A DNA stretch of 35,459 nucleotides from a virus: the IMG/VR virus record IMGVR_UViG_3300037119_002493, positions 1 through 35,459 of that record; one strand, given 5' to 3'. The first letter of the stretch is position 1, and the number at the start of each line of letters is the position of its first letter. Shown here in pieces: positions 24,303 to 31,264 of this stretch. The translations under genes and the position numbers were made by a program. Under the pieces are notes generated by a model, which searched no databases, was not told the DNA's origin, and saw only the letters and a list, made by a program, of their open reading frames with translations.

Positions 24303-24788
24303 ATGGCAACTCGCAAGACTGCAACCGCAACGAAGGCACCGGCAAAGGCCGCCAAGGCTACGCCGGCCAAGGCAAAGGCTGCTGCCGCACCGCCCGTCAA
24401 GGCCCCCCGCGAATCCATCGAGTACGGCTCCGCCTGGCTCGTCGAACACGTCAACACCCAGGCCGGCACGTCGTACTCCGCCTCCGCGCTGCGCATCCTC
24501 CTGCGCAAGCTCACCAAGGACGGCGTACTCGAACGCGACTCCGAAGGCCGCCAGCGCTACAACTTCCCCAAGGGCGCCAAGGACCCGCAGGTCGTCGCCA
24601 TCGTCAAGGCCGTCAAGTCCGGCGCCGGCGAGAAGGCCAAGCAGGAACGACTCGACGCGCTGAAGGAACAGCGTGCCGCCTCGAAGGGCAAGGCCAAGGC
24701 AGCGCCGGCCAAGAAAGCCCGTTCGAAGAAAGTCGTTGAGGTCGAAGAGGAAGACGACGACGACCTCGAAATCGACGACGACATCTAA
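24303..24788 (+). CDS. Histone-H1-like DNA-binding protein (winged helix with basic and acidic tails)
   Basis: A 161-residue protein. ATG 24303 is preferred to ATG 24294 because AAGGAG (24288-24293) lies nine bases before it and abuts the other. Residues 1-35 are a Lys/Ala/Pro tail, like histone H1 or HU tails. Residues about 36-90 look like a winged helix: two helices (GSAWLVEHVNTQAG, ALRILLRKLTKDG) and a wing LERDSEGRQRYNF. A second Lys/Ala segment (about 110-145) precedes a Glu/Asp tail (146-160). It likely coats or bends phage or host DNA. Codons are extremely C-biased, suggesting abundance. A structured RNA and terminator follow. Confidence 0.72.
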   Translation: MATRKTATATKAPAKAAKATPAKAKAAAAPPVKAPRESIEYGSAWLVEHVNTQAGTSYSASALRILLRKLTKDGVLERDSEGRQRYNFPKGAKDPQVVAIVKAVKSGAGEKAKQERLDALKEQRAASKGKAKAAPAKKARSKKVVEVEEEDDDDLEIDDDI

Positions 24789-24903
24789 CTTCGTGCAGGC
24801 TCCGTTGGGCGTCGGGTAAACGGGGATCAAGGAACTAAAGCGCATCTCCTCCCTGCCCTGCACGAACAGCTTGGGGTGCTTGAGACCCGCCCCAGGATGA
24901 AAG
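24789..24903 (+). ncRNA. Putative structured RNA downstream of histone-like gene
   Basis: TTCGTGCAGG (24790-24799) pairs perfectly with CCTGCACGAA (24857-24866). Inside that arm CCGTT (24802-24806) pairs with AACGG (24819-24823). A separate 7-bp hairpin follows (24870-24876 with 24890-24896, one wobble). An intrinsic terminator comes next. No open frame is credible here. It could be a 3' UTR element of the histone-like message or a separate small RNA. No known family is recognised. Confidence 0.5.
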
Positions 24904-24904
24904 G

Positions 24905-24940
24905 CCCGTGATTCATTCCCCCCGAATCACGGGTCTTTCT
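24905..24940 (+). terminator. Intrinsic terminator
   Basis: CCCGTGATTC (24905-24914) pairs perfectly with GAATCACGGG (24924-24933) around a nine-base loop, followed by TCTTTCT. It ends the histone-like gene unit and the structured RNA. Confidence 0.85.
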
Positions 24941-24946
24941 ACAGAG

Positions 24947-24976
24947 TTGCTACATGTATTTTCCATGATGTAATAT
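24947..24976 (+). promoter_or_regulatory. Predicted promoter downstream of terminator
   Basis: TTGCTA (24947-24952) and TAATAT (24971-24976) are 18 bases apart, each with four of six consensus matches, in a clearly AT-rich stretch right after a terminator. A short inverted repeat CATAC/GTATG (24991-24995 and 25001-25005) downstream could be an operator. It would serve the gene at 25029. Confidence 0.45.
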
Positions 24977-25028
24977 GAATGTATCAATTACATACGCTGG
25001 GTATGCATTGAAAGCATGAAGGGGACAC

Positions 25029-25313
25029 ATGATGGTTGAGGAACTATCCAACGCGCACAAAGCGCCACCAATTCCGGAAGGATTAGCTCGGGGAGTGAAA
25101 CTGCTTCTCGAGAAACGTCTTTCGTCCGCGGGATTGGACTTCGACTGCAAGGCATACATCGACGAACATGGCAAGCCATGCATCCAGGTGTACGTGGATA
25201 ATGGCGAAGATCCAAACGATTTCTTAGACCTTCACTACGAGGTAGATGATGACTCACCAGACGAACTTTACGCCATCGTCAAGGAAGATCTTGACCAGGA
25301 GTACGAACTCTAG
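25029..25313 (+). CDS. Small acidic hypothetical protein
   Basis: A 94-residue protein, preceded by GAAGGGG. ATG 25029 and ATG 25032 are both possible starts and differ by one Met. It is acidic overall, with one amphipathic helix (ARGVKLLLEKRLSSAG), a beta segment (KPCIQVYVDN) and an Asp/Glu-rich C-terminus, which could suit an inhibitor or DNA mimic. Family not recognised. It is flanked by its own predicted promoter and a second promoter before the next gene. Confidence 0.65.
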   Translation: MMVEELSNAHKAPPIPEGLARGVKLLLEKRLSSAGLDFDCKAYIDEHGKPCIQVYVDNGEDPNDFLDLHYEVDDDSPDELYAIVKEDLDQEYEL

Positions 25314-25321
25314 CAACCCGT

Positions 25322-25351
25322 TTGACTTAGGTAATACTTATTGTGTAGAGT
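25322..25351 (+). promoter_or_regulatory. Predicted promoter for the HTH gene cluster
   Basis: TTGACT (25322-25327) matches the -35 consensus at five of six positions, and TAGAGT (25346-25351) is a fair -10 at 18 bases. It lies 47 bases before the HTH gene in a non-coding, AT-rich gap. Confidence 0.55.
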
Positions 25352-25397
25352 TCACCACACACATTCACCGCAGTAATTCCCGCAAAGGATTATATAA

Positions 25398-25781
25398 ATG
25401 TACTCATCTATTGAGGCAGCCGCAGCAATTGACACAACCCCGCGACTTCTCAGGCGTTTCTTGCGCGACAACGACTCCTGGCACAACGCAGGTATCGGCG
25501 GACGTTACATGTTCACCGAAGAAGAAGTCAAGTCCCTGAACATTCAGTTCCACAAGTGGCACAAGTCGAAGCCCGCAAAGCCTTCGGTTGATCCGCTCGA
25601 TTACCTGGACCAGGATCCCGGCATCACGGTTGATCAGATGTACCAGGTGAGCAAGAATCCCGAACTCAAAGCCGACGTACTCCGTCGCCGGCACGAACGT
25701 CAGGCGCGGCTTGACAAGCGTATGCGCGAATGTGGCGTTCTGCCCAAGCCGCAGTATGTTGATGAAGAGGTCGACGCGTGA
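25398..25781 (+). CDS. Helix-turn-helix (MerR/excisionase-like) DNA-binding protein
   Basis: A 127-residue protein. Residues 1-48 fit a MerR/AlpA-type winged HTH: SIEAAAAIDTTPRLLRRFLR, then a GIGGRYMFTEEEVKSL wing and helix. The rest is a polar, basic helical tail. This type is common in actinophages as a transcription regulator or DNA organiser and can also be an excisionase, but no integrase lies in this window. The start lacks a clear Shine-Dalgarno site (AAAGGA is about ten bases upstream). Its stop overlaps the next start as GTGA. Confidence 0.72.
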   Translation: MYSSIEAAAAIDTTPRLLRRFLRDNDSWHNAGIGGRYMFTEEEVKSLNIQFHKWHKSKPAKPSVDPLDYLDQDPGITVDQMYQVSKNPELKADVLRRRHERQARLDKRMRECGVLPKPQYVDEEVDA

Positions 25782-26248
25782 GCACACACCACGAGTACCG
25801 CGCTGCATGGCCTGACGACACCTGGGTGTGGGATGAAATGGACAGCTCCCCCGCGTTCTTCCAACGGTTCGACAAACTGTGCCGGCACCTCAAAGGATTG
25901 GGTGTACCCAAGGCCTATTGGCCCGTTGTGCATGTGCGTATCGTCGAGACGACGAACAGTGCTTGGGTTACCTGGGAGGAGCACCAGCGACAGGAGCACC
26001 GTCGCAACAACACCCCCACAGTCGAACCTCCCATGGGCACCACGGCACTCAATCAAAGTGGGCCCAAGTCCTGGGGTGAGATTACCCCTCGTCAGGTTGC
26101 CCGCGTGCGTTCGAACCGACACAGCCTGTCTGATCCCTGCGTGATCTGCGGTTCTGACTTCAGTGAATGCCCACACTCGACTACCGACACTGAGCTGTTC
26201 ATCGCCTATGTCCGCCAGCACTACGCTCCCGTCCGGGGGAAACAATGA
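25778..26248 (+). CDS. Hypothetical protein with C-terminal Cys/His cluster
   Basis: A 156-residue protein starting at GTG 25778 (GTGA overlap). The N-terminal half is Trp- and Asp-rich (AWPDDTWVWDEMD) and globular-looking. Near the C-terminus is CVICGSDFSECPH, a C-x2-C-x6-C-x-H arrangement that suggests one bound zinc. Unknown family. It is coupled to the HTH gene before it and to the next gene by ATGA, so it belongs to the four-gene unit 25398-26660. Confidence 0.65.
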   Translation: MSTHHEYRAAWPDDTWVWDEMDSSPAFFQRFDKLCRHLKGLGVPKAYWPVVHVRIVETTNSAWVTWEEHQRQEHRRNNTPTVEPPMGTTALNQSGPKSWGEITPRQVARVRSNRHSLSDPCVICGSDFSECPHSTTDTELFIAYVRQHYAPVRGKQ

Positions 26249-26460
26249 GGGCCCGGTTCGTTGATGGGCCTTACAATGAGGCCATCCTGCACGTCACACA
26301 GGTCGACCACATCCTGCTGCCCGTCACTATCACGCCCACGCTGCCCCGGCCTGATGAGCCACCAAAGGACACAGTCTTCCACTGCCAGGCACGCTACCGT
26401 CTCGTGATGATGAACGACTACGTAGCCACGTTCCAGTTCGAAGGGATACAAGCCCCATGA
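26245..26460 (+). CDS. Small hypothetical protein
   Basis: A 71-residue protein coupled by ATGA at both ends. It is beta-rich (ARFVDGPYNEAILHV, FHCQARYRLVMMNDYVATFQFEG) with a Pro-rich centre and no membrane segment. The pattern resembles short SH3/OB-like actinophage proteins but no family is recognised. Confidence 0.62.
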   Translation: MRARFVDGPYNEAILHVTQVDHILLPVTITPTLPRPDEPPKDTVFHCQARYRLVMMNDYVATFQFEGIQAP

Positions 26461-26660
26461 GTTTCACTCCTCGAGACTATGACTGGCGTCGGGACCACGC
26501 ATCACAGGTGTGGCTGGGCATTCTCCAATACGTTTTCTTCATCGCGGCTCTGGCGTGTATGATTGTAATTGTCTGGAATCTGTCTGAATGGATCCAGATT
26601 GCGGTGACTGGTGTACTGCTGCTTTTTGCGGGAGCAGCGTGCAAGTCAGGTCGACGATAA
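26457..26660 (+). CDS. Small two-helix membrane protein
   Basis: A 67-residue protein, coupled by ATGA. A basic N-terminal segment is followed by two membrane helices (about residues 19-41 and 46-61) separated by a short turn, with a Lys/Arg end. It closes the HTH-led operon before a terminator. It could be a superinfection or host-takeover membrane factor, but the sequence gives no specific indication. Confidence 0.65.
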   Translation: MSFTPRDYDWRRDHASQVWLGILQYVFFIAALACMIVIVWNLSEWIQIAVTGVLLLFAGAACKSGRR

Positions 26661-26676
26661 CCGTCTGACCCGCAGA

Positions 26677-26706
26677 GGCCCTCGAGATTGCGGCTCGGGG
26701 GCCTTT
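26677..26706 (+). terminator. Intrinsic terminator after the HTH operon
   Basis: GGCCCTCGAG (26677-26686) pairs along ten bases with CTCGGGGGCC (26694-26703), including one G-U pair, with a seven-base loop and a TTT tail. The tail is short, so strength is moderate. Confidence 0.75.
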
Positions 26707-26727
26707 GTGCAGCGTACAGAGCGTTTT

Positions 26728-26809
26728 GCGCGTCTCTTTATGTGCGCGTGTGTGTTTGTGCGTACGCGTACGTGATAGGCGCCCAGAGACGCGCCCAGTC
26801 TCTTCTGGG
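26728..26809 (+). repeat. Inverted repeats, palindrome and alternating Py-Pu tract
   Basis: GCGCGTCTCT (26728-26737) is the exact inverse complement of AGAGACGCGC (26785-26794). Between them, 26739-26774 is a 36-base run of pyrimidine-purine steps with one TT interruption, containing the perfect 12-bp palindrome CGTACGCGTACG (26761-26772). A CCCAG/CTGGG hairpin follows (26794-26809). No gene is present. It may be a replication origin or operator ahead of the replication operon. Confidence 0.6.
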
Positions 26810-26814
26810 ATGCG

Positions 26815-26820
26815 TATGAT
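26815..26820 (+). promoter_or_regulatory. -10-like element before the replication operon
   Basis: TATGAT matches the -10 consensus at five of six positions, 33 bases before ATG 26853. No good -35 hexamer is visible. The inverted-repeat region just upstream could hold a regulator site instead. Confidence 0.35.
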
Positions 26821-26852
26821 TGATCGTGACGCGAACAACGAAAGGAAACGTA

Positions 26853-27014
26853 ATGCCCGTAGACCTACTTACCTCTCAGCTGCTGCTGATTGAGGCTCTA
26901 TTCGAGATTGCCACCGAAAGCAATGAGGCAGACATTGTCCGCCGTGCCGTTGCTGGGCTGCAGGCAACCGAAGGTGGACGGGCCTACCTGTCACAGAATC
27001 CGCTCGCTGTCTGA
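26853..27014 (+). CDS. Small hypothetical protein, first gene of replication operon
   Basis: A 53-residue helical protein starting at ATG 26853 after GAAAGGAAA. An upstream TTG in the same frame would extend it across the ribosome site and is rejected. It consists of one long amphipathic helix, a short helix (IVRRAVAGLQATEGG) and a polar end. Its TGA overlaps the helicase ATG (TGATG), so it is translated with the helicase. Unknown family. Confidence 0.6.
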   Translation: MPVDLLTSQLLLIEALFEIATESNEADIVRRAVAGLQATEGGRAYLSQNPLAV

Positions 27015-28588
27015 TGCCCCACCTAAAGTACCGCTTCAAGACTAAGCCCTATGCTCACCAGCGTAAGGCTCTTACGAGATTGCTGAAGCAGGGCTGGGGT
27101 GGTGCGCTGTTCATGGAACCACGTACTGGCAAAACCAAGACAACCATCGACTGGCTGTCGTGCTTGAACCAACTGGGCTGGGTTGACCGCGTCATCATCA
27201 TAGCCCCGAACCGAATCCTCGGCACTTGGGTTCAAGAGTTCCACGCACATTGCCCACGCATCTTCCACATTACGGTGTGGGATGCTAAGGCCCGACAGGC
27301 ACCTCCGCCCCCAGTGTCAGGCACACACCAGCTCCACGTTGTCCTGGTGAACTTCCAGGCATTCTCGACACCAGGTCGCAGGACGAAGTCGGGTCGTGAG
27401 TCCAAGGCATCGGGTCGATGGAAGAACAGGCAGACCCTGCTCAAATGGGCGGGCGACCGTGAGAGGTCTGCCATGGTGATCGACGAGAGCCACTACATCA
27501 AGTCGCCGTCGGGCAAGGCATCAAACTTCATTGCCAACATGGGCCCGCTGTTCCCCTACCGATTGATCCTCACCGGGACACCCATCACGAAAGCGAAGCG
27601 GGCTTATGACATCTACATGCAATGGCAATTCCTCAACCCCTCGCGGTTCAAGGAGTTCGATACGGTTGCCAAGTTCAAGGCGCACTACGGCCGCTGGGTT
27701 GAGATTGAAATACCTGACCGAAAACGAGGCGGCCAGGCAACGCGCAAATTCCCGAAGTATCTTGGACCAAAGAACTTTGAAGAACTTCAGAATCGAATCC
27801 GCAAGGATGCTGTCGTGGTCAGGCGAGAAGATTGCTTCGACCTTCCACCTCGAGAAGACCTCGTGCGTTACGTGGACCTCAAGGCGAGCCGTCCGGTCTA
27901 TGACCAGATGGCAAAGGAAATGATTGCCCTACTCGAGAATGGCGAAATCAGTGAAGCAAGTATACAGCTCGTCCAGCAGCTACGGCTCACACAGATCACA
28001 TCCGGGTTCGTTGTCACAGATACGGGTGAGACAAGACGTATCGGTTTCGAGAAGGCGGACGCACTTGAGGAAATTCTCACTGAGGAATTTGAGAAGGGGC
28101 AAAAGGTCGTGGTCGCCGCTCGATGGAAAGCTGACCTGGATCTGATCGAAGAAATGGCCAAGACGATTGGCTTCAAGGTATGGGCCATCAGGGGAGGAGT
28201 CAAACGTGCAGATTCAGATGCCGCCATCATTGCATTCAAGAATGAGGATGACCCTTGCGTTATGGTGGTGCAACCTGCGGCTGCTGGGTATGGCATTGAC
28301 CTATCCACCGCTGCTCATATGGTGTGGTTCAGTCATACTCCATCCTGGGTCGACTTCACTCAGTGCTGTGACCGCATTGCTCTTAGCCGCAACTCTACTA
28401 CTTTCACTCACATCGTTGCCCGACATAGTGCAGATGAGGTACTTATGCAAGTCCTTGCTTACGACGGCGACATTGGAAAAGCGATCCTAAAGAATCCGAA
28501 CAAGCTGCTCACTGGTGTGGATCTACACGTCGGACCAAACTCAACGTTCGATGACATGATGAAAATGCAAACTAAACGAAAGAGGTGA
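27014..28588 (+). CDS. SNF2/DEAD-like helicase
   Basis: A 524-residue superfamily 2 helicase. It shows a Q-like motif near YAHQRKAL (about 13-20), Walker A in MEPRTGKTKT (GKT at 39-41), motif Ia VIIIAPNRILGTW, a DESH box (156-159), motif III LTGTP (185-189), and in the second RecA domain KVVVAARWKADLD, a motif V-like segment AAAGYGIDLSTA and a motif VI-like QCCDRIALSR (from about 450). This is the SNF2-like form common in phages, probably working at forks or remodelling protein-DNA complexes. It starts at a TGATG overlap and stands first among the large replication genes. Confidence 0.88.
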   Translation: MPHLKYRFKTKPYAHQRKALTRLLKQGWGGALFMEPRTGKTKTTIDWLSCLNQLGWVDRVIIIAPNRILGTWVQEFHAHCPRIFHITVWDAKARQAPPPPVSGTHQLHVVLVNFQAFSTPGRRTKSGRESKASGRWKNRQTLLKWAGDRERSAMVIDESHYIKSPSGKASNFIANMGPLFPYRLILTGTPITKAKRAYDIYMQWQFLNPSRFKEFDTVAKFKAHYGRWVEIEIPDRKRGGQATRKFPKYLGPKNFEELQNRIRKDAVVVRREDCFDLPPREDLVRYVDLKASRPVYDQMAKEMIALLENGEISEASIQLVQQLRLTQITSGFVVTDTGETRRIGFEKADALEEILTEEFEKGQKVVVAARWKADLDLIEEMAKTIGFKVWAIRGGVKRADSDAAIIAFKNEDDPCVMVVQPAAAGYGIDLSTAAHMVWFSHTPSWVDFTQCCDRIALSRNSTTFTHIVARHSADEVLMQVLAYDGDIGKAILKNPNKLLTGVDLHVGPNSTFDDMMKMQTKRKR

Positions 28589-28592
28589 ACCA

Positions 28593-28667
28593 ATGCGAAT
28601 CATGTGTTTGCGCCGACGGCGCCGCAGGCTTCGTTCGCTTCTCTATTGGATGAGGTTGATGAAATGA
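28593..28667 (+). CDS. 24-residue Arg-rich microprotein
   Basis: A short frame starting at ATG 28593 behind AGAGGTG (a good ribosome site seven bases away) and ending in an ATGA overlap with the next tiny gene. It contains six consecutive Arg codons (CGC, CGA, CGG, CGC, CGC, AGG) then hydrophobic and basic residues, so it could bind nucleic acid or membrane. It may also serve to couple or slow translation of the downstream genes. Unknown family. Being so short, its reality depends on the ribosome site and overlap. Confidence 0.45.
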   Translation: MRIMCLRRRRRRLRSLLYWMRLMK

Positions 28668-28735
28668 GGAAAGACTCAGTATGGGTACTCATAGGACTGA
28701 TCGTATTCATCCTGCTGATGATCGTGATCTTCTGA
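28664..28735 (+). CDS. 23-residue single-helix membrane microprotein
   Basis: The ATG overlaps the preceding stop (ATGA) and its TGA overlaps the next ATG (TGATG). After MRKDS comes a continuous hydrophobic helix (VWVLIGLIVFILLMIVIF), almost the whole protein. Such single-span peptides occur in phages as regulators of membrane enzymes or as small toxins. Function unknown. Confidence 0.5.
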   Translation: MRKDSVWVLIGLIVFILLMIVIF

Positions 28736-28956
28736 TGCCACCAAGCGGAGCATTCGTCCTGGGTATCATTGCCATCCTGCTCGCGTTCATCATCTTGCTT
28801 GTTGTCGGCACCATGCCCCAGAACAAGGCACGCGAGACGGTAGAGGAAACACATCTGCTCCGGGACGGCAGGACTGTTACCTGCCTCGTCATCCCGAGCG
28901 AGAAGGATTACTCAATCAGCTGTGACTGGATGACTGCATCGGTGCTGGTCAAATGA
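28735..28956 (+). CDS. Small membrane-anchored protein
   Basis: A 73-residue protein. ATG 28735 is preferred because it overlaps the upstream stop (TGATG) and opens directly on a membrane helix (about residues 6-25). An upstream frame extension would place His/Asp-rich sequence ahead. The rest is a small beta-rich domain with LRDGRTVTCLVIPSEKDYSISCDW, a pair of Cys that could be linked, as in proteins with an exported domain. It is coupled to the kinase gene by ATGA. Confidence 0.6.
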   Translation: MPPSGAFVLGIIAILLAFIILLVVGTMPQNKARETVEETHLLRDGRTVTCLVIPSEKDYSISCDWMTASVLVK

Positions 28957-29519
28957 TCATTCTCGAAGGCCCTGATGGTGGGGGCAAGACCACACTGTTG
29001 AATCACCTGACCCGAGCGACGGGCTTGCCGGCACACGAGAGGGCATCGCATTCCACCAAGGGGCCACGAACTGACCTGTATGAGTGGACAACCAACGACA
29101 TGCTTTCCTGGCACACTCAGCCACTCGCAATCTACGACCGTCACCCGTTGACCTCGGAGCATATCTACGGCCCGACTGTGCGCGGTGACGTGCGTCCCGG
29201 GTTCGAGATGAGCAACCGTGAACTGGCCTACATGCGCCGTCATCTTCGTCGGAATGCGTTGGTAATCATTTGTTTACCCCCACTCAACACGGTGCGCGAC
29301 AACGTGGCTGGGGAGATTGGTCAGATGGATGGGGTCCTGGAAAACATCGACCACATTTACGAGTGCTACCGGATGATGCTTCACATCTGGCCGCTAGACT
29401 CACACATTGCAAGGTACAATTACCTTGACGGCGAGCACGGACCCGACGGATACGCTGGTGTTCTTGCCGCTGCCTTACATCACAAGTACAGCTGGAGAGG
29501 CTCAGAATATGTCCACTGA
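28953..29519 (+). CDS. Deoxynucleoside/thymidylate kinase-like P-loop protein
   Basis: A 188-residue kinase with a P-loop GPDGGGKTT (residues 6-14), the DRH motif of thymidylate kinase-like enzymes (62-64, in IYDRHPLTSEHIYGP), and a later RR-containing lid-like region (MRRHLRRNALVIICLPP). It would phosphorylate deoxynucleoside monophosphates, possibly including a modified one given its neighbours. It is coupled to the gene before by ATGA and overlaps the dUTPase start by 11 bases. Confidence 0.72.
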   Translation: MIILEGPDGGGKTTLLNHLTRATGLPAHERASHSTKGPRTDLYEWTTNDMLSWHTQPLAIYDRHPLTSEHIYGPTVRGDVRPGFEMSNRELAYMRRHLRRNALVIICLPPLNTVRDNVAGEIGQMDGVLENIDHIYECYRMMLHIWPLDSHIARYNYLDGEHGPDGYAGVLAAALHHKYSWRGSEYVH

Positions 29520-30048
29520 TGGATTGAACATGAACAGGCCGAATGAGGGGTTGTACTTCGAAGAAGCGAAGCCCCCGAAGCCCGACCGCCTGGCGATCAT
29601 GCTGAACATGCAGCGCGAGTTGCAGGAGCGGTCATTCAAGACTGACTTCGAAACCATGAAGCAGGAACACCGGCTGCAGTTCATCAAGGACATGAGCATG
29701 GCGCTCAGTGCCGAACTGCAGGAGGCGCTCGACGAAACAGGCTGGAAACCCTGGGCCACGTCGAACCACATCAACACGGCTGCATTCAAGGGGGAGCTGG
29801 TCGACGCCTGGCACTTCTTTATGAACCTCATGCTGGTCGTGGACATGGACGCAGAGGAACTGTTCGAGCGATACATGCGCAAGCACCAGGTGAACGCCGA
29901 CCGTCAGGCTGCTGGGTACGACGGGGTGTCCACCAAGTGCAACGGCTGTAAGCGCGCACTCGACGACGAAGCGGTGCTGTGCCACGCCTCAGAGGTACAG
30001 GATGGCAAGCACTGCTGCCACTACAACACACCCGGGACGCTGTTCTAG
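29509..30048 (+). CDS. Dimeric dUTPase/MazG-like NTP pyrophosphohydrolase with zinc ribbon
   Basis: A 179-residue protein starting at ATG 29509, eight bases after GGAGAGG (29494-29500). The helical domain holds E69-x2-E72, K80-x-W82 and E96-x2-D99 followed by WHFF, the pattern of dimeric (all-alpha) dUTPases. These hydrolyse dUTP or related dNTPs to the monophosphate. Residues 144-170 (C144-x2-C147, C158, C169, C170, H171) look like an added zinc ribbon that may bind DNA or a partner. Frame extensions upstream cross the kinase gene. The next gene starts at the base after the stop. Confidence 0.75.
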   Translation: MSTDGLNMNRPNEGLYFEEAKPPKPDRLAIMLNMQRELQERSFKTDFETMKQEHRLQFIKDMSMALSAELQEALDETGWKPWATSNHINTAAFKGELVDAWHFFMNLMLVVDMDAEELFERYMRKHQVNADRQAAGYDGVSTKCNGCKRALDDEAVLCHASEVQDGKHCCHYNTPGTLF

Positions 30049-31005
30049 ATGTTCGCGAAAAAGTATAAGGACATTACCGAGCTGTCCTATGAGCTCACGA
30101 AACGATTGGTGTACGCGAAGCCCGAGGATATCGACCTGGCGAACAGCATGGACTTCCAGCTGCACAACGTTGTGGTCGAGGCTGAATCCTGCGATTACGA
30201 TTTTGACCTCAAGGATGTCTGGGTCACACACAGTCGATGGACCACACTGGTACGCCAGTACATCGACCCTGAAGCGCTCGAGGTTTGGCTCGATGTAATC
30301 GAGAAGAAACTGAAAGGCAAGAAGCGTGGATTATCTTTCATGCGGACTAACCAAGTGGCCAAACGAACCACGGCTAGTAACAATAAGGAATGGCGAGTAT
30401 GGGGCTCTTGCATGTTGGGCTTCGGATACCGGGCACTGCCACGCCCGCAGATCACACTCCATTCCCGGACCACTTACCTTGGTTATGTCGGACAGCTTGA
30501 TCTCGCTCTGGTTCACGTCCTTGCTCGTGAAATTGGAAAACGGGTGGGGCTCGAACCCAAAGACATCTCGTTTGTGTGGCATCTCGAAGCTGCACAGTTC
30601 CATAGCTTCAAATCGCTTGCCTGGTTTTACCAGCATGACCGTGACCGTAGATTTCTCGAGGAAAAGCCTCACACTGAAGAGCTCAAACTTAGAGCTCCTG
30701 TCCTATGGCGGTCGCAGATGCGGTACCAGGAATTTCTCGATCTGGATGAACGCGGTGTCCTCTACTGTGATATGTCGTTCTCCCAGCAGCTCCGTATACG
30801 ACGGAGGTATCACACTGAGGTACATGGCCCCACCTTTGGTAAGCCCTGGGAGGGTGGTACCCGACTCAAATCCGCAGGAATGGCGAAAGTTGCCCCGATC
30901 CTTCCCTCGATCCCAGCGACGAAACTGACCTTTGATTGTCTCAAGAAAACAGAAGGGGTCGGTTCCGACCTCTCCGGCTATATGGAGGATGATGACGATG
31001 CCTAA
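30049..31005 (+). CDS. Thymidylate synthase-fold protein 1 (atypical; possible dCMP-modifying enzyme)
   Basis: A 318-residue protein. By-eye alignment to E. coli thymidylate synthase matches C121 with nucleophile C146, R140 with phosphate-binding R166 (19 versus 20 residues apart), then YLGYVGQLDLAL with D151 at the place of N177 (11 residues after the Arg in both), and ISFVW near the FVW of TS. H207 and Y209 of TS correspond to Q183 and H185. Asp at the N177 position is what dCMP hydroxymethylases use to recognise cytosine. The N-terminal 100 residues and the C-terminus after 195 differ from TS. Activity is uncertain. It directly follows the dUTPase with no gap. Confidence 0.6.
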   Translation: MFAKKYKDITELSYELTKRLVYAKPEDIDLANSMDFQLHNVVVEAESCDYDFDLKDVWVTHSRWTTLVRQYIDPEALEVWLDVIEKKLKGKKRGLSFMRTNQVAKRTTASNNKEWRVWGSCMLGFGYRALPRPQITLHSRTTYLGYVGQLDLALVHVLAREIGKRVGLEPKDISFVWHLEAAQFHSFKSLAWFYQHDRDRRFLEEKPHTEELKLRAPVLWRSQMRYQEFLDLDERGVLYCDMSFSQQLRIRRRYHTEVHGPTFGKPWEGGTRLKSAGMAKVAPILPSIPATKLTFDCLKKTEGVGSDLSGYMEDDDDA

Positions 31006-31264
31006 GCATGAGACTGCCTTGACGATGGTTGATGACCAGATCGAGCGGGAAACAAAGTCGCGGAGCGAGGTTGAGGCCGAGATGCTCCGGGCGAAGGCCG
31101 AGTACGAACGCAAGGAACGCGAGCTCGCTCTCGTCGACTGGTCGCTCGGCGAACTGCACAAGAGCCGCAACGCCCTGCTTGTCGACCGCTCGAATCCCGA
31201 GGGTGAGCCGGCCGCACCCAAGCCCGGTCGGGGCAACAAGCCTGCACCCAGCGAGGTGCTGTGA
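30998..31264 (+). CDS. Coiled-coil protein between the two TS-fold genes
   Basis: An 88-residue protein starting at ATG 30998 behind GGAGGA (30984-30989). Residues 10-60 form a strong predicted coiled coil, nearly all Glu, Lys, Arg, Ala and Leu, followed by a Pro/Gly/Lys-rich tail. It overlaps the preceding TS-fold gene by eight bases and the next by GTGA. It could hold the two TS-fold enzymes together or act as a scaffold. No catalytic motif and no recognised family. Confidence 0.6.
   Translation: MPKHETALTMVDDQIERETKSRSEVEAEMLRAKAEYERKERELALVDWSLGELHKSRNALLVDRSNPEGEPAAPKPGRGNKPAPSEVL

Noticed and set aside
25398-25781. Excisionase of an integration system
   Set aside because: The HTH type fits, but no integrase, attachment site or repressor is visible in the window, so only DNA-binding protein is claimed.
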